Counted from the first letter of the stretch, positions 17,640 to 27,946 are shown. The stretch is 37,691 nt of DNA from Pasteurellaceae bacterium (GCA_030528525.1 JAUMYT010000018.1:1-37691), one strand, 5' to 3'. Notes: generated by a model not told the origin, from the sequence alone. Made by a program: numbers and translations.

Positions 17640-18359
17640 ATGACTCCACATATTAACGCACCAGCTGGTGCATTCGCTGATGTTGTTTTAATGCCAGGTG
17701 ACCCGCTTCGTGCAAAATACATCGCAGAAACCTTCTTAGAAAATGCCGAATTAGTCACCAACGTTCGCAATATGTTCGGTTACACAGGGACTTATAAAGG
17801 GCGTAAAATCTCTGTAATGGGACACGGTATGGGCATTCCATCTTGCTCAATCTATGCCAAAGAGTTAATCACCGAATATGGCGTGAAAAAAATTATTCGT
17901 GTCGGTTCTTGCGGTGCAGTTCGTCCAGATGTGAAATTGCGTGAAGTGGTGATCGGTGTCGGTGCTTGTACCGATTCAAAAGTCAACCGCACGCGTTTCA
18001 AAGACAACGATTTCGCAGCGATTGCGGACTTTGATATGACGTTAGCTGCGGTTCAAGCGGCAAAAGCCAAAGGAATCAATGTGCGTGTAGGCAACTTATT
18101 CTCTGCGGATCTGTTTTATACGCCCGATGTTGAAATGTTCGATGTGATGGAAAAATACGGTATTTTAGGCGTAGAAATGGAAGCTGCGGGAATCTACGGC
18201 GTGGCAGCAGAATTTGGGGCAAAATCATTAACGATTTGTACCGTATCAGATCATATCCGTACCCACGAACAAACCACTGCTGAAGAGCGTCAAACCACCT
18301 TCAATGAGATGATTGAAATCGCATTAGAGTCAGTGTTAATTGGCGATAAAGTAGAATAA
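17640..18359 (+). CDS. deoD: DeoD, purine nucleoside phosphorylase
   Basis: 239 residues, the same length as the hexameric E. coli enzyme. Family segments are [58 protein letters not shown] and the catalytic Asp in TVSDHI. It cleaves purine (deoxy)ribonucleosides to base and sugar-1-phosphate in the cytoplasm. It starts about 100 bases after deoC, and AGAGGAA precedes its ATG. Together with nupC and deoC it forms a salvage cluster. Confidence 0.97.
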   Translation: MTPHINAPAGAFADVVLMPGDPLRAKYIAETFLENAELVTNVRNMFGYTGTYKGRKISVMGHGMGIPSCSIYAKELITEYGVKKIIRVGSCGAVRPDVKLREVVIGVGACTDSKVNRTRFKDNDFAAIADFDMTLAAVQAAKAKGINVRVGNLFSADLFYTPDVEMFDVMEKYGILGVEMEAAGIYGVAAEFGAKSLTICTVSDHIRTHEQTTAEERQTTFNEMIEIALESVLIGDKVE

Positions 18360-18368
18360 TATTGAGTG

Positions 18369-18393
18369 AAAAGGCGACCACAGGTCGCCTTTT
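18369..18393. terminator. Bidirectional terminator between deoD and prfA
   Basis: An 11-base stem AAAAGGCGACC/GGTCGCCTTTT with ACA loop. A- and T-flanks suit both converging genes. Confidence 0.88.
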
Positions 18394-18402
18394 CGATATC
18401 CA

Positions 18403-19479
18403 TTAATCAGATAACGCCGCAAGCTGATCGGCTTGATATTCGGTGATGATTGGCTGAATCAGTTCATCAATTTTGCCGTTCATCACTTCATCAAGGCGGT
18501 AAACGGTCAGATTGATGCGGTGATCGGTGACTCGCCCTTGTGGATAATTGTAGGTGCGGATTTTATCGGAGCGGTCGCCTGAGCCGAGCAAGTTACGGCG
18601 AGTGTCCGCTTGCTCTTGAGCTTGCTTTTCTTTTTCCACTTGCACAATGCGAGAAGCGAGAACCGCCAAGGCTTTCGCTTTGTTTTTGTGCTGGGAACGT
18701 TCGTCCTGACACTCCACCACAATGCCTGTTGGAATATGGGTGATTCGCACGGCAGAATCGGTGGTATTAACGTGCTGCCCCCCCGCCCCTGATGAGCGGT
18801 AGGTATCAATGCGTAAATCCGACGGGTTGATTTCTGGCAATTCGGACTCTGGCAATTCAGGCATTACCGCCACCGTACAAGCGGAGGTGTGGATTCGCCC
18901 TTGCGATTCGGTTTTTGGTACACGTTGTACACGGTGTCCGCCCGACTCAAATTTCAGCTGACCATACACGCCTTCGCCGCTGATTTTGACGATGATCTCT
19001 TTGTATCCGCCCTGTTCGCTTTCGTTGGAAGACAACTCTTCAATTCGCCAACGTTTGCTCTCGCAATAACGGCTGTACATACGGTAGAGATCGCCAGCGA
19101 AAATCCCTGCTTCATCGCCGCCTGTGCCTGCACGGATTTCAAGGAAGGCGTTGTATTCGTCGTTCGGATCTTTTGGTAATAATAAGATTTGTAATTGCTG
19201 TTCGACTTGCTCGATCTCTGCCTTGTTTTGTTCAATTTCTTCGGCGGCGATCTCTTTCATATCAGGATCGTCCAGCAAAAATTCGGCTTCTTCAATGTCG
19301 CTGTGTAGCTTGTTCCAGCGGTTAAAAGCGCCAACCACTTCTTCCAGTTGTGAATATTCTTTGGAGTACGCTCGGAATTTTTCTTGATCGCTAATAATCG
19401 TCGCATCGCCGAGTAAGGCTTGTAATTCTTCGTGGCGTTCGCTCAGGCTTTCTAATTTTTGAATAATAGATGGTTTCAT
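18403..19479 (-). CDS. prfA: PrfA, peptide chain release factor 1
   Basis: 358 residues. The catalytic GGQ lies at 233-235 ([20 protein letters not shown]). The stop-codon-reading tripeptide is PKT at 188-190 ([15 protein letters not shown]), which fits RF1 (P-x-T) and excludes RF2 (SPF). It releases peptides at UAA and UAG. The GGQ region is encoded through a run of seven G. No clear Shine-Dalgarno precedes the ATG, and a paired REP element ends about 20 bases upstream. prmC does not follow, unlike in E. coli. Confidence 0.97.
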   Translation of the reverse strand: MKPSIIQKLESLSERHEELQALLGDATIISDQEKFRAYSKEYSQLEEVVGAFNRWNKLHSDIEEAEFLLDDPDMKEIAAEEIEQNKAEIEQVEQQLQILLLPKDPNDEYNAFLEIRAGTGGDEAGIFAGDLYRMYSRYCESKRWRIEELSSNESEQGGYKEIIVKISGEGVYGQLKFESGGHRVQRVPKTESQGRIHTSACTVAVMPELPESELPEINPSDLRIDTYRSSGAGGQHVNTTDSAVRITHIPTGIVVECQDERSQHKNKAKALAVLASRIVQVEKEKQAQEQADTRRNLLGSGDRSDKIRTYNYPQGRVTDHRINLTVYRLDEVMNGKIDELIQPIITEYQADQLAALSD

Positions 19480-19498
19480 AATAAAAATCGTAAGGGAT

Positions 19499-19563
19499 TG
19501 TAGGGGCGAAATATTTTTCGCCCAATCGGTTAAAAACGGGGCAAATAATGATTTGCCCCTACA
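19499..19563. repeat. Paired REP element (BIME-like) upstream of prfA
   Basis: Outer ends TGTAGGGGC and GCCCCTACA are inverted repeats. Each arm is GTAG followed by its own hairpin (GGGCGAAA/TTTCGCCC-type on the left, GGGCAAAT/ATTTGCCC on the right), separated by about 15 bases. GTAG plus palindrome, in two facing copies, is the architecture of REP sequences moved by RAYT transposases. Confidence 0.75.
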
Positions 19564-19576
19564 GTGAGTGGGAATT

Positions 19577-19604
19577 ATTGTAGCATAAGCGGTATAAATG
19601 CAAA
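19577..19604 (-). promoter_or_regulatory. Candidate prfA promoter
   Basis: On the minus strand TTTGCA (19599-19604), 16 bases, TACAAT (19577-19582). Initiation here would place the REP pair in the prfA leader. Consensus match only. Confidence 0.4.
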
Positions 19605-19626
19605 AAGCCTAGATTTCTCTAGGCTT
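19602..19626 (-). terminator. Terminator after hup
   Basis: A 9-base stem AAGCCTAGA/TCTAGGCTT (19605-19613 with 19618-19626); on the minus strand it is followed by five T. Confidence 0.85.
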
Positions 19627-19647
19627 GATACAAAAGGGGAGAAAGAA

Positions 19648-19920
19648 TTATTTTACTAAATCTTTTAATGCTTTACCTGCAACGAAAGCGGGTACGTTAG
19701 CCGCTGCGATTTTGATCTCTTCGCCAGTTTTCGGGTTGCGACCTGTACGACCTTTACGGTGATTTACTTTGAATGTACCAAAGCCGATAAGTTGTACTGC
19801 ATCGCCTTTTTTAAGGCTTGCAGAAATGGCTTCTAAAGTCGCTTCTAATGCCGCTTTCGCATCTTTTTTGCTTAATTCCGCACCTGCTGCGATTGCATCA
19901 ATTAACTCAGTTTTGTTCAT
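19648..19920 (-). CDS. hup: HU-family DNA-binding protein
   Basis: 90 residues, the standard HU length. It opens [21 protein letters not shown] and carries the HU signature [24 protein letters not shown], including the Arg/Asn/Pro arm that intercalates in the minor groove. HU compacts the nucleoid and assists replication and recombination. Downstream of yjaG and hemE as in E. coli (hemE-nfi-yjaG-hupA), so hupA is the likely counterpart, though alpha and beta forms cannot be told apart here. It ends at its own terminator. Confidence 0.96.
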   Translation of the reverse strand: MNKTELIDAIAAGAELSKKDAKAALEATLEAISASLKKGDAVQLIGFGTFKVNHRKGRTGRNPKTGEEIKIAAANVPAFVAGKALKDLVK

Positions 19921-20052
19921 AGTTTTTATCCTCTACGAAGGTTATTATTGCTGTGGCGATTGCCTATTAGTAAAAATTTGCTTAAATGCTCTGATAGCTT
20001 AATCCAAAGACACTTTTTCTCCAAGTAAATAATGCAAAAATTGTTATCTAGT

Positions 20053-20649
20053 TCACATTTCTTGGTTAAATTTTAGTCCGATATTGCTAATTCCGCTCTC
20101 ACGGATCTCATTTTTTAGCCCTAAAATCAGCTCAATATCTCGCTCTTCACACGCATTGAGTAAGCGATAAATCTGCCATTGCACGTCTAATTCCTCTTGA
20201 ATTTCAGGGCTATTCTTCAGTTCTTGCTCATTCAGAGGTCTGTCCAGTTGGGTTTCGAGATAAGTTGCCACGGTGGCAAGGGAAAGTTGGCTGATTTTGA
20301 TCGCCTGCTCCAAGGTTTCCCCTGCGATCAGGGCGTGCAACAATTCGGCAGTCGCTTCACAGGCATCTTGAGCAGGGAATACGCCGTAAAAATCGTACTC
20401 ATTCACATCAGGAATAATCGCTTCCAATTTTTCCAGCTGATTTTCAAAGTTGATCTTCGCCCCTTTGACGGTCAAAAACTCCCACACAAGGTTGAGAATA
20501 TTTTGCAGATTTTTCGCCTGATCTGCCCCCTTGCTAACCTCGCAAAAGAGCTGAAAATTCGGGTACATTCGTTCACACAGGCACGCCATAAAAGTGAGAT
20601 GTTGCCAGCTGTCAAAACGCTCCATTCGTTTGTGGATTGGGTTTCGCAT
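20053..20649 (-). CDS. yjaG: YjaG-like DUF416 family protein
   Basis: 198 residues with no signal peptide or membrane helix. Helical and acidic; it contains CERMYPNFQLFCEV and PDVNEYDFYGVFPAQDACEATAEL, which I recognise as the YjaG/DUF416 family. The biochemical role is unknown. Its ATG overlaps the hemE stop (TAATG), so it is translationally coupled to hemE. The order hemE-yjaG-hup is conserved with E. coli, lacking nfi. Uptake-like motif copy 8 lies within it. Confidence 0.85.
   Translation of the reverse strand: MRNPIHKRMERFDSWQHLTFMACLCERMYPNFQLFCEVSKGADQAKNLQNILNLVWEFLTVKGAKINFENQLEKLEAIIPDVNEYDFYGVFPAQDACEATAELLHALIAGETLEQAIKISQLSLATVATYLETQLDRPLNEQELKNSPEIQEELDVQWQIYRLLNACEERDIELILGLKNEIRESGISNIGLKFNQEM
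20502..20534 (-). repeat. Bipartite uptake-like motif, copy 8
   Basis: Minus-strand core GCAAGGGGGCAGA from 20534 and TCTGCAAA partner (plus 20502-20509), spacing 25. Inside yjaG, on its coding strand. Confidence 0.6.
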
Positions 20650-21719
20650 TATGCCCCCTGATGGTACGGTTTCGAGAACTGATGAATCGCATCCACAAAC
20701 ACCTTCGGGCTTTCCGTTGGCACATCTTGATGAATGCCGTGTCCAAGGTTGAACACGTGTCCTGAACCGTTGCCGAAGCCGCTTAAAATCGCTTGCACTT
20801 CTTGTTCAATGCGTTCAGGCGTTGCGTACAGCACACTTGGATCCATATTGCCTTGTAAGGCGACTTTGTGTCCGACTCTCGCTCTGGCATCGGCAATATC
20901 CACCGTCCAATCTAAGCCAACCGCATCACAGCCTGTGTCCGCAATCGCTTCCAGCCACAAGCCACCGCCTTTGGTAAAGAGGGTAACAGGCACTCGGCGA
21001 CCATCATTTTCACGCATTAAGCCATCCACGATTTTGTGCATATATTGCAAAGAAAATTCCACATAATCCCGATGAGCCAGCACGCCACCCCAAGTGTCGA
21101 ACACCATTACCGCTTGAGCCCCTGCTTTGATTTGAGCGTTCAAATATAAAATCACGATATCGGCCAGTTTGTCGAGCAAAGCGTGGAGTAATGTCGGCTC
21201 GGCATAGAGCATTTTTTTGATTTTGGTAAACGCCTTGCTTGAACCGCCTTCCACCATATAAGTCGCTAACGTCCACGGGCTGCCCGAAAAGCCGATTAAC
21301 GGTACATCGCCATTCAATTCACGGCGGATAGTGCGAACGGCGTTCATTACATATTGCAACTCGCCTTCAGGATCGGGAATCGGCAAGTTTGCCACGTCCG
21401 CTTGGCGTTCAATGGTTTTAGCAAATTTGGGGCCTTCTCCTGCTCCGAAGCTGAGTCCTAAGCCCATTGCATCAGGAATAGTTAAAATATCCGAAAACAG
21501 AATCGCCGCATCTAAATCATAACGGCGTAAAGGCTGGAGCGTGACTTCGCAGGCTAAATCCGCATTGCGGCAGAGCGACATAAAATCGCCTGCCTCGGCA
21601 CGGGTGGCTTTGTATTCAGGCAGATAACGCCCTGCTTGACGCATCATCCACACAGGGGTCATATCCACAGGTTCACGCAATAATGCTTTTAAATAACGAT
21701 CATTTTTTAAGGTTGTCAT
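20649..21719 (-). CDS. hemE: HemE, uroporphyrinogen decarboxylase
   Basis: 356 residues. Family hallmarks: [19 protein letters not shown] near the N-terminus with the substrate-binding Arg residues, [15 protein letters not shown] with the catalytic Asp, [25 protein letters not shown] and [12 protein letters not shown]. It decarboxylates four acetate side chains of uroporphyrinogen III in haem synthesis. It is cotranscribed with yjaG, whose start overlaps its stop codon. Confidence 0.97.
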   Translation of the reverse strand: MTTLKNDRYLKALLREPVDMTPVWMMRQAGRYLPEYKATRAEAGDFMSLCRNADLACEVTLQPLRRYDLDAAILFSDILTIPDAMGLGLSFGAGEGPKFAKTIERQADVANLPIPDPEGELQYVMNAVRTIRRELNGDVPLIGFSGSPWTLATYMVEGGSSKAFTKIKKMLYAEPTLLHALLDKLADIVILYLNAQIKAGAQAVMVFDTWGGVLAHRDYVEFSLQYMHKIVDGLMRENDGRRVPVTLFTKGGGLWLEAIADTGCDAVGLDWTVDIADARARVGHKVALQGNMDPSVLYATPERIEQEVQAILSGFGNGSGHVFNLGHGIHQDVPTESPKVFVDAIHQFSKPYHQGA

Positions 21720-21819
21720 AGTTGTTCCATCATAAAAGAGAACGCAATAATAGGAAGATAATAAGTATATCTGAAAACAATCATAGCATAATTTGTATTA
21801 ATTAGGAGGAGTGAACATT

Positions 21820-21955
21820 ATGTATGATTTACAAGGGGGGAGGCTTTCCAACTTTTTGTTAAGTTGAGGATAAACACAAATGAAAAAACCTTTGATTTCT
21901 CAAAGGTTTCTTACTTTCAACGTACTAAGGAGAATATATTATGAAGTTTAATTAG
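21820..21955 (+). other. Chain of three mini-ORFs with strong ribosome sites (uncertain)
   Basis: Three ATGs each follow a good Shine-Dalgarno: AGGAGG to ATG 21820 (15 codons, MYDLQGGRLSNFLLS); GAGGA to ATG 21880 (23 codons, ending 21951); AAGGAG to ATG 21941 (MKFN). The second contains the tRNA terminator hairpin. No promoter is clear and the peptides are unfamiliar. Could be a leader region or chance. Confidence 0.25.
21882..21909 (-). terminator. Terminator of the tRNA-Asp transcript
   Basis: A 10-base stem AAACCTTTGA/TCAAAGGTTT (21886-21895 with 21900-21909), loop TTTC; on the minus strand followed by six T. Confidence 0.85.
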
Positions 21956-21956
21956 T

Positions 21957-22033
21957 TGGCGGAATGGACGGGACTCGAACCCGCGACCCCCTGCGTGACA
22001 GGCAGGTATTCTAACCAGCTGAACTACCACTCC
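21957..22033 (-). tRNA. tRNA-Asp (anticodon GTC)
   Basis: 77 bases with the 3' CCA encoded. The acceptor stem GGAGTGG pairs with CCATTCC (one G-U). The D arm contains TAGTTCAGCTGGTTAGA, the anticodon stem-loop is CCTGCCTGTCACGCAGG with GTC, and the T arm is GCGGGTTCGAGTCCCGT. It matches E. coli tRNA-Asp closely and lies beside dnaQ, like E. coli aspV. Confidence 0.97.
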
Positions 22034-22113
22034 GCAGCGAACGGGGCGTATAATAATGATTTCCCGAATTGCCGTCAAACACTTTTTTGCAAAAAAATGA
22101 CGACTGCTGATTT

Positions 22114-22875
22114 TTAATTCAATGTTGTTTCTTCAGGCGATTGGCGTAAACTCCACAAACAGTTGCCTTTGGATTTTTTATTCAGCAGAGCCAAATAATC
22201 CAAGTGGGCTTGTTGCTCTTCTTCGCTTGGCTCAAGCACCATCAACCCCTCTGCGTCAATTTCACTGGCAACAAAAACATCTTCTACCACTGCCTGTGTG
22301 TCGCTTTCTTCATCGCCAAGCAAGGCGATTTGCCCGCCCGTCATCATCAAGAACACATCAGCGAGAATTTCCGCATCCAGCAACGCTCCGTGAAGGGCTC
22401 GTTTGCTGTTATCAATGCCTAAGCGGTCGCATAACGCATCTAAATTGTTACGTTTGCCAGGGTAAATTTTGCGAGCCAGTTGCAAACTGTCGGTCACTTG
22501 GCACATTTCTGCCACTTTGGCGGTGTTTTCTGGCAAGAACGAAAATTCGTGGTCGATAAAGCCCACGTCGAAGGGGGCGTTGTGAATAATCAGCTCTGCC
22601 CCTTTGATGAACGCTAAAAATTCAGGAGCAATTTCGGCAAAAGTCGGCTTATCCGCCAACATTTCATCGGTAATGCCGTGAACTTTGACCGCTTCTTCGT
22701 CCACATTGCGTGGTGGCTTGATGTAAACGTGGTAAGTCCGCCCTGTCAGGCGGCGATTAATCACTTCCACCGCCCCAATCTCAATAATGTTGTGTCCAAT
22801 ATGTGGGGCACCGTTGAAGTTCATTCCCGTGGTTTCGGTATCCAGCACCACTTGGCGTAAAATCGGTTCGCTCAT
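22114..22875 (-). CDS. dnaQ: DnaQ, DNA polymerase III epsilon subunit (proofreading exonuclease)
   Basis: 253 residues. The DEDDh catalytic set keeps E. coli numbering: D12 and E14 (VLDTETTG), D103 (NAPFDVGF), H162 and D167 (LHGALLDAE). The C-terminal part after about residue 185 is the linker and alpha-subunit-binding tail. It proofreads 3'-5' during replication. AAGGA precedes the start. A paired REP element occupies most of the 87-base gap upstream, ending about 13 bases before the ATG and leaving only the ribosome site. Confidence 0.97.
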   Translation of the reverse strand: MSEPILRQVVLDTETTGMNFNGAPHIGHNIIEIGAVEVINRRLTGRTYHVYIKPPRNVDEEAVKVHGITDEMLADKPTFAEIAPEFLAFIKGAELIIHNAPFDVGFIDHEFSFLPENTAKVAEMCQVTDSLQLARKIYPGKRNNLDALCDRLGIDNSKRALHGALLDAEILADVFLMMTGGQIALLGDEESDTQAVVEDVFVASEIDAEGLMVLEPSEEEQQAHLDYLALLNKKSKGNCLWSLRQSPEETTLN

Positions 22876-22888
22876 TGTGTTCCTTGAT

Positions 22889-22954
22889 GTAGGATGGGCT
22901 TCAGCCCATCACTTTCGTTCTTTGTTTTATTGATGGGCTAAAAGCCCATCCTAC
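22889..22954. repeat. Paired REP element (BIME-like) between hslO and dnaQ
   Basis: Outer ends GTAGGATGGGCTT and AAGCCCATCCTAC are inverted repeats. Each arm is GTAG plus hairpin GATGGGCT/AGCCCATC, and the two face each other across about 21 bases. Same layout and size as the element at 19499-19563 but a different sequence. Confidence 0.8.
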
Positions 22955-22962
22955 CAAATACA

Positions 22963-23826
22963 TTATTTTGATTTCAACTCATCGATCCCTTTCTGATCAA
23001 AGAAATACTGCGTGCCGCAGCATTCGCATTGCATATCGATCACGCCATTTTTCTCCGCCAACATTTCGGCAATGTCAGCTTCAGGCAAGAGCAAAATCGC
23101 TGCCCCTGACCGCTCACGAGAGCAACCGCATTTAAATTCGGTTTGTTGTGGCGGATAGACCTCCACCGTTTCTTCGTGGAACAGACGATAGAGCAACGCT
23201 TCCGCGGTTAAGCCAAACAATTCGTCGTCTTTAATGGTGCTGGCGAGTGTCGCCAAATGCTCGAAATCATCAGGCGAACCTGTGCCGTCTGGCACGATTT
23301 GCAACAGCGTGCCGCCTGCGACCGCTTGTCCATTAAACTCGCCGACACGGATCGTCAGTTGGGTGGCAAGTTGCTCTGAACGAGCGAAATAGTCTTCCAA
23401 ACATTCGCTGATGGTCGGTTTGTCTAAGCCGATCACGCCTTGATAGCGTTCGCCGTCCGTTGGGATGATCGAAATCACTAACACGCCGTTGCCGATCATC
23501 TCTTTCAGTGTGGCGTTTTCAGCAATGTCGCCTTCGGCTCGAGCCAAGGCACGTAGTTGTTGCTGATCGTTGCCATTGACCACCGCCAATTTTAACGCAC
23601 CATCGCCTTGAATTTGTACGGTGATCGTGCCGTCAAATTTGAGCGTGGCAGTTAATAAACTGGTGGCAACCAACATTTCGCCGAGCAGATTTTGCACAGC
23701 AGTGGGGTATTGGTGGGTGTTGAGCGTGTCGGTAAAGGTGGCGTTTAAGCGCACCCATTCGCCTCGCACGGCACGGTTTTGGAATAAAAAGCGGTAAAGT
23801 TTGTCGTTGTCTTGTTGATAAGTCAT
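22963..23826 (-). CDS. hslO: HslO, Hsp33 redox-regulated chaperone
   Basis: 287 residues. The redox switch is complete: CxC at C233/C235 (FKCGCSRERS) and CxxC at C267/C270 (MQCECCG), 31 residues between them, binding zinc when reduced. Oxidation and unfolding activate its holdase function in the cytoplasm. Its ATG overlaps the hslR stop (ATGA), matching the hslRO operon of E. coli. It carries an uptake motif with the known core GACCGCTTGT (23320-23329). Confidence 0.96.
   Translation of the reverse strand: MTYQQDNDKLYRFLFQNRAVRGEWVRLNATFTDTLNTHQYPTAVQNLLGEMLVATSLLTATLKFDGTITVQIQGDGALKLAVVNGNDQQQLRALARAEGDIAENATLKEMIGNGVLVISIIPTDGERYQGVIGLDKPTISECLEDYFARSEQLATQLTIRVGEFNGQAVAGGTLLQIVPDGTGSPDDFEHLATLASTIKDDELFGLTAEALLYRLFHEETVEVYPPQQTEFKCGCSRERSGAAILLLPEADIAEMLAEKNGVIDMQCECCGTQYFFDQKGIDELKSK
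23320..23329 (-). repeat. Canonical ACAAGCGGTC uptake core in hslO
   Basis: Ten exact bases of the uptake signal known from the Actinobacillus/Mannheimia branch, with a GTTGCAAA block 24 bases on. The only full exact copy I noticed. Confidence 0.6.
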
Positions 23827-24233
23827 AAAATATCCGAGTTGATCTCTTTGAATTTGATTAAATCTCGCCGCTCTTTTTTGTTCGGGCGGCGGTCTGGGTG
23901 TGGCATTGACAGGGCATTCGCCTTGCGTGCGAACGCCAGTTTCTCACGCTCTGCAATGCTTTTTTCGGTTTCTTGGTAGAGAAGCTGGGCTTCAGGTGCT
24001 CCACGGCGTTGATCGCTTAACGCCAGTACTTCGACTTCTTTTTCATCGTTACCTTGGCGGAGTTTGATTAACGCCCCGACTTCGACCAATTTGCTGGTTT
24101 TGGCACGTTGTCCGTTGTAGTGAACTTTGCCGCCTTCGATCATCGCTTTGGCAATGCTGCGGGTTTTGTAAAAACGAGCCGCCCACAGCCATTTGTCGAG
24201 GCGAACGTCATGGTTTTCAGCTTGTGTTTTCAT
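23823..24233 (-). CDS. hslR: HslR, Hsp15 ribosome-associated heat shock protein
   Basis: 136 residues. An S4 RNA-binding domain starts near residue 9 (VRLDKWLWAARFYKTRSIAKAMIEGGKVHYNGQ), followed by a basic C-terminal tail. Hsp15 rescues 50S subunits carrying stalled peptidyl-tRNA after heat shock. It overlaps hslO by four bases. It is divergent from eno across about 200 bases. Confidence 0.94.
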   Translation of the reverse strand: MKTQAENHDVRLDKWLWAARFYKTRSIAKAMIEGGKVHYNGQRAKTSKLVEVGALIKLRQGNDEKEVEVLALSDQRRGAPEAQLLYQETEKSIAEREKLAFARKANALSMPHPDRRPNKKERRDLIKFKEINSDIL

Positions 24234-24251
24234 TTTTATTAAGTCTCAATA

Positions 24252-24281
24252 TTGACAACGCAACGCTCTAAGCTGTATGAA
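24252..24281 (+). promoter_or_regulatory. Candidate eno promoter
   Basis: TTGACA at 24252-24257, 18 bases, TATGAA at 24276-24281, giving a leader of about 145 bases. An exact -35 but an ordinary -10. Confidence 0.35.
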
Positions 24282-24416
24282 TTTAATACAGAAGGGGCAA
24301 ATTACCTTGTCGGATCAAATTCTTTGCAAGTTTTGCACAGTGTACCACTTTTTTGCAAGACAAAGCGGCAAAATCCCATTACTATATGCAAGTTTATTTT
24401 TCACATTAACCCTTAA

Positions 24417-25733
<1,317 letters not shown>

Positions 25734-25753
25734 TTGATTTTTTGAGATGTATG

Positions 25754-25779
25754 AAGGCTGATCGTAAGGTCAGCTTTTT
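25754..25779 (+). terminator. Terminator after eno
   Basis: Stem GCTGATC/GGTCAGC (25757-25763 with 25768-25774, one G-T), loop GTAA, then five T. Confidence 0.8.
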
Positions 25780-25791
25780 ATTTTGGAAAAT

Positions 25792-25824
25792 TTTGCAAAA
25801 TCTTCCGGTTTCTCACCCCCTTGC
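25792..25824 (-). repeat. Bipartite uptake-like motif, copy 9
   Basis: Minus-strand core GCAAGGGGGTGAGA from 25824 with partner TTTGCAAA (25792-25799), spacing 25. Intergenic between eno and ubiD; paired back-to-back with the next element. Confidence 0.7.
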
Positions 25825-25855
25825 AAGCGGTGAGATTTGCTATAATTTTTGCAAT
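25823..25855 (+). repeat. Uptake motif of the GCGGT type, abutting copy 9
   Basis: GCAAGCGGTGAGA at 25823 and TTTGCAAT at 25848, spacing 25. It shares two bases with copy 9 and points the other way. Confidence 0.65.
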
Positions 25856-25871
25856 TTGAACGGAGATTGCG

Positions 25872-27338
25872 ATGAAATACAAAAATCTGCGAGAGTTTCT
25901 CGACTTACTCGAACAAAAAGGCGAGCTAAAACGGATTCGCCACGAAATCGATCCTTATTTGGAAATGACCGAAATCGCCGACCGCACCTTGCGAATGGGT
26001 GGGCCGGCGTTGCTGTTTGAGAATCCGAAAGGCTACTCAATGCCTGTGCTGTGCAATCTGTTCGGTACGCCTGAACGGGTAGCGATGGGAATGGGGCAAA
26101 CGGACGTGTCGGCGTTGCGTGAGTTGGGTAAATTGTTGGCGTTTTTGAAAGAGCCTGAGCCACCAAAGGGCTTTAAAGAGCTGATCGGGCAAATTCCGCA
26201 GTGGAAGCAAGTGCTGAATATGCCGAGCAAGGTGTTAAGCCGTGCCGATTGCCAAGAGATTGTGTTGTCGGGCGATGAGGTGGATTTGTATAAACTACCG
26301 ATTATGCACTGCTGGCAAGGCGATGTGGCACCGCTGATTACTTGGGGGCTGACGATTACCCAAGGCCCGTACAAAAAACGCCAAAATCTCGGCATTTATC
26401 GCCAGCAACTGATCGGCAAAAACAAGCTGATTATGCGTTGGCTGTCGCACCGTGGCGGTGCCTTGGATTTCCAAGAGTGGAAGGAAGCTCACCCGAACGA
26501 ACCGTTCCCCGTTTCCGTCGCGTTGGGGGCGGATCCTGCCACAATTTTAGCAGCGGTGACGCCGATTCCTGATAGCCTGTCGGAATATGCCTTCGCTGGG
26601 CTGTTGCGTGGCAATAAAACGGAAGTGGTGAAGTCGATTTCCAATAGTTTAGAAGTGCCAGCCAGTGCGGAAATGGTGTTGGAAGGCTATATCGACCCGA
26701 ATGAAACTGCACTTGAAGGCCCTTACGGCGACCACACGGGCTACTACAACGAGCAGGAATATTTTCCTGTGTTTACCGTGACGCACATCACAATGCGGAA
26801 AGATCCGATTTATCATTCGACTTACACGGGCAGACCGCCCGATGAACCTGCGGTGCTAGGCGAAGCGTTAAACGAGGTATTTATCCCGATTTTGCAGAAG
26901 CAGTTCCCTGAAATTGTCGATTTTTATCTGCCGCCTGAAGGCTGTTCTTACCGCTTGGCGGTGGTCACGATCAAAAAACAATATGCAGGCCACGCCAAGC
27001 GAGTGATGATGGGTGTGTGGTCGTTCCTTCGCCAATTTATGTACACCAAATTTGTGATTGTGTGCGATGACGATGTGAACGCACGGGATTGGAAAGACGT
27101 GATTTGGGCGATTACTACCCGTTGTGATCCCGCTCGAGACACGACGCTGATTGAACACACGCCGATCGATTATTTGGATTTCGCTTCGCCTGTGGCAGAG
27201 CTTGGATCCAAAATGGGCATTGATGCGACCAATAAATGGCAGGGCGAAACCAGCCGTGAATGGGGCACGCCGATTGTCAAAAATGCGGAAGTCATCAAAC
27301 GGGTGGATGAGATTTGGCAGGAATTGGGGATTGAATAA
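25872..27338 (+). CDS. ubiD: UbiD, 4-hydroxy-3-polyprenylbenzoate decarboxylase
   Basis: 488 residues, near the 497 of E. coli UbiD. It opens [22 protein letters not shown]. Family segments include [19 protein letters not shown], the prenylated-flavin and metal site region [25 protein letters not shown], and [25 protein letters not shown]-type C-terminal sequence. It decarboxylates the ubiquinone/demethylmenaquinone precursor using prenyl-FMN supplied by UbiX, which is not in the window. CGGAG precedes the start. Confidence 0.96.
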   Translation: MKYKNLREFLDLLEQKGELKRIRHEIDPYLEMTEIADRTLRMGGPALLFENPKGYSMPVLCNLFGTPERVAMGMGQTDVSALRELGKLLAFLKEPEPPKGFKELIGQIPQWKQVLNMPSKVLSRADCQEIVLSGDEVDLYKLPIMHCWQGDVAPLITWGLTITQGPYKKRQNLGIYRQQLIGKNKLIMRWLSHRGGALDFQEWKEAHPNEPFPVSVALGADPATILAAVTPIPDSLSEYAFAGLLRGNKTEVVKSISNSLEVPASAEMVLEGYIDPNETALEGPYGDHTGYYNEQEYFPVFTVTHITMRKDPIYHSTYTGRPPDEPAVLGEALNEVFIPILQKQFPEIVDFYLPPEGCSYRLAVVTIKKQYAGHAKRVMMGVWSFLRQFMYTKFVIVCDDDVNARDWKDVIWAITTRCDPARDTTLIEHTPIDYLDFASPVAELGSKMGIDATNKWQGETSREWGTPIVKNAEVIKRVDEIWQELGIE

Positions 27339-27428
27339 CATTTCGCCAAACGGCTTTATTATGGTAAGAAATTCAGCCGTTTGGCGACAAACAGGACACT
27401 TTATTGATTATTTAAGGAGAAACTTTCA

Positions 27429-27944
27429 ATGATTATTGGTCTATTTTGTCTATTTTTTGTGATTCGCTTATACAGTTTAAGCATTTCGATCAAAAATGAG
27501 AAAAATCTCATCGCTAAGGGGGCGGTGCAATACGGCACGTTAAATTCAAAAATTTTGTCGATTGTACACGTGATTTTCTACTTTTCCGCTCTATTTGAAG
27601 CCATCTATTCAGGTGTGAGTTTTGATACGATTTCAGCCGTTGGCACGCTACTCATTGTATTGGCGTTAGTCGCTCTGTTTTGGGTAATCAAAGAGTTAAA
27701 AGAGATTTGGACGGTCAAACTCTATATTTTGCCGAATCATCAAATCAATACGTCGCCACTTTTCAAATACGTTCGCCACCCAAATTACTTCTTGAATATT
27801 ATTCCTGAGTTGCTTGGCGTGGTGTTGCTGTGCCACGCGTGGAAAACGCTCGCCTTTATTTTCCCGATTTATCTCGTGATTTTAGGCGTTCGGATTTACC
27901 AAGAAGAAAAGGCGATGGCACATCTGTTTGCAGATAAGGCATAA
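27429..27944 (+). CDS. Isoprenylcysteine/phospholipid methyltransferase-like membrane protein
   Basis: 171 residues with about four membrane helices (1-18, 43-60, 66-88, 120-147). The C-terminal half carries the signature of the ICMT/PEMT-type membrane methyltransferases: RHPNYFLNIIPELLG, a hydrophobic stretch, then RIYQEEKAMAH, where the Arg-His-Pro and Glu-Glu residues bind S-adenosylmethionine. The substrate is unknown. AAGGAG precedes the start. It follows ubiD by 90 bases and may be cotranscribed with it. Confidence 0.78.
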   Translation: MIIGLFCLFFVIRLYSLSISIKNEKNLIAKGAVQYGTLNSKILSIVHVIFYFSALFEAIYSGVSFDTISAVGTLLIVLALVALFWVIKELKEIWTVKLYILPNHQINTSPLFKYVRHPNYFLNIIPELLGVVLLCHAWKTLAFIFPIYLVILGVRIYQEEKAMAHLFADKA

Positions 27945-27946
27945 TT

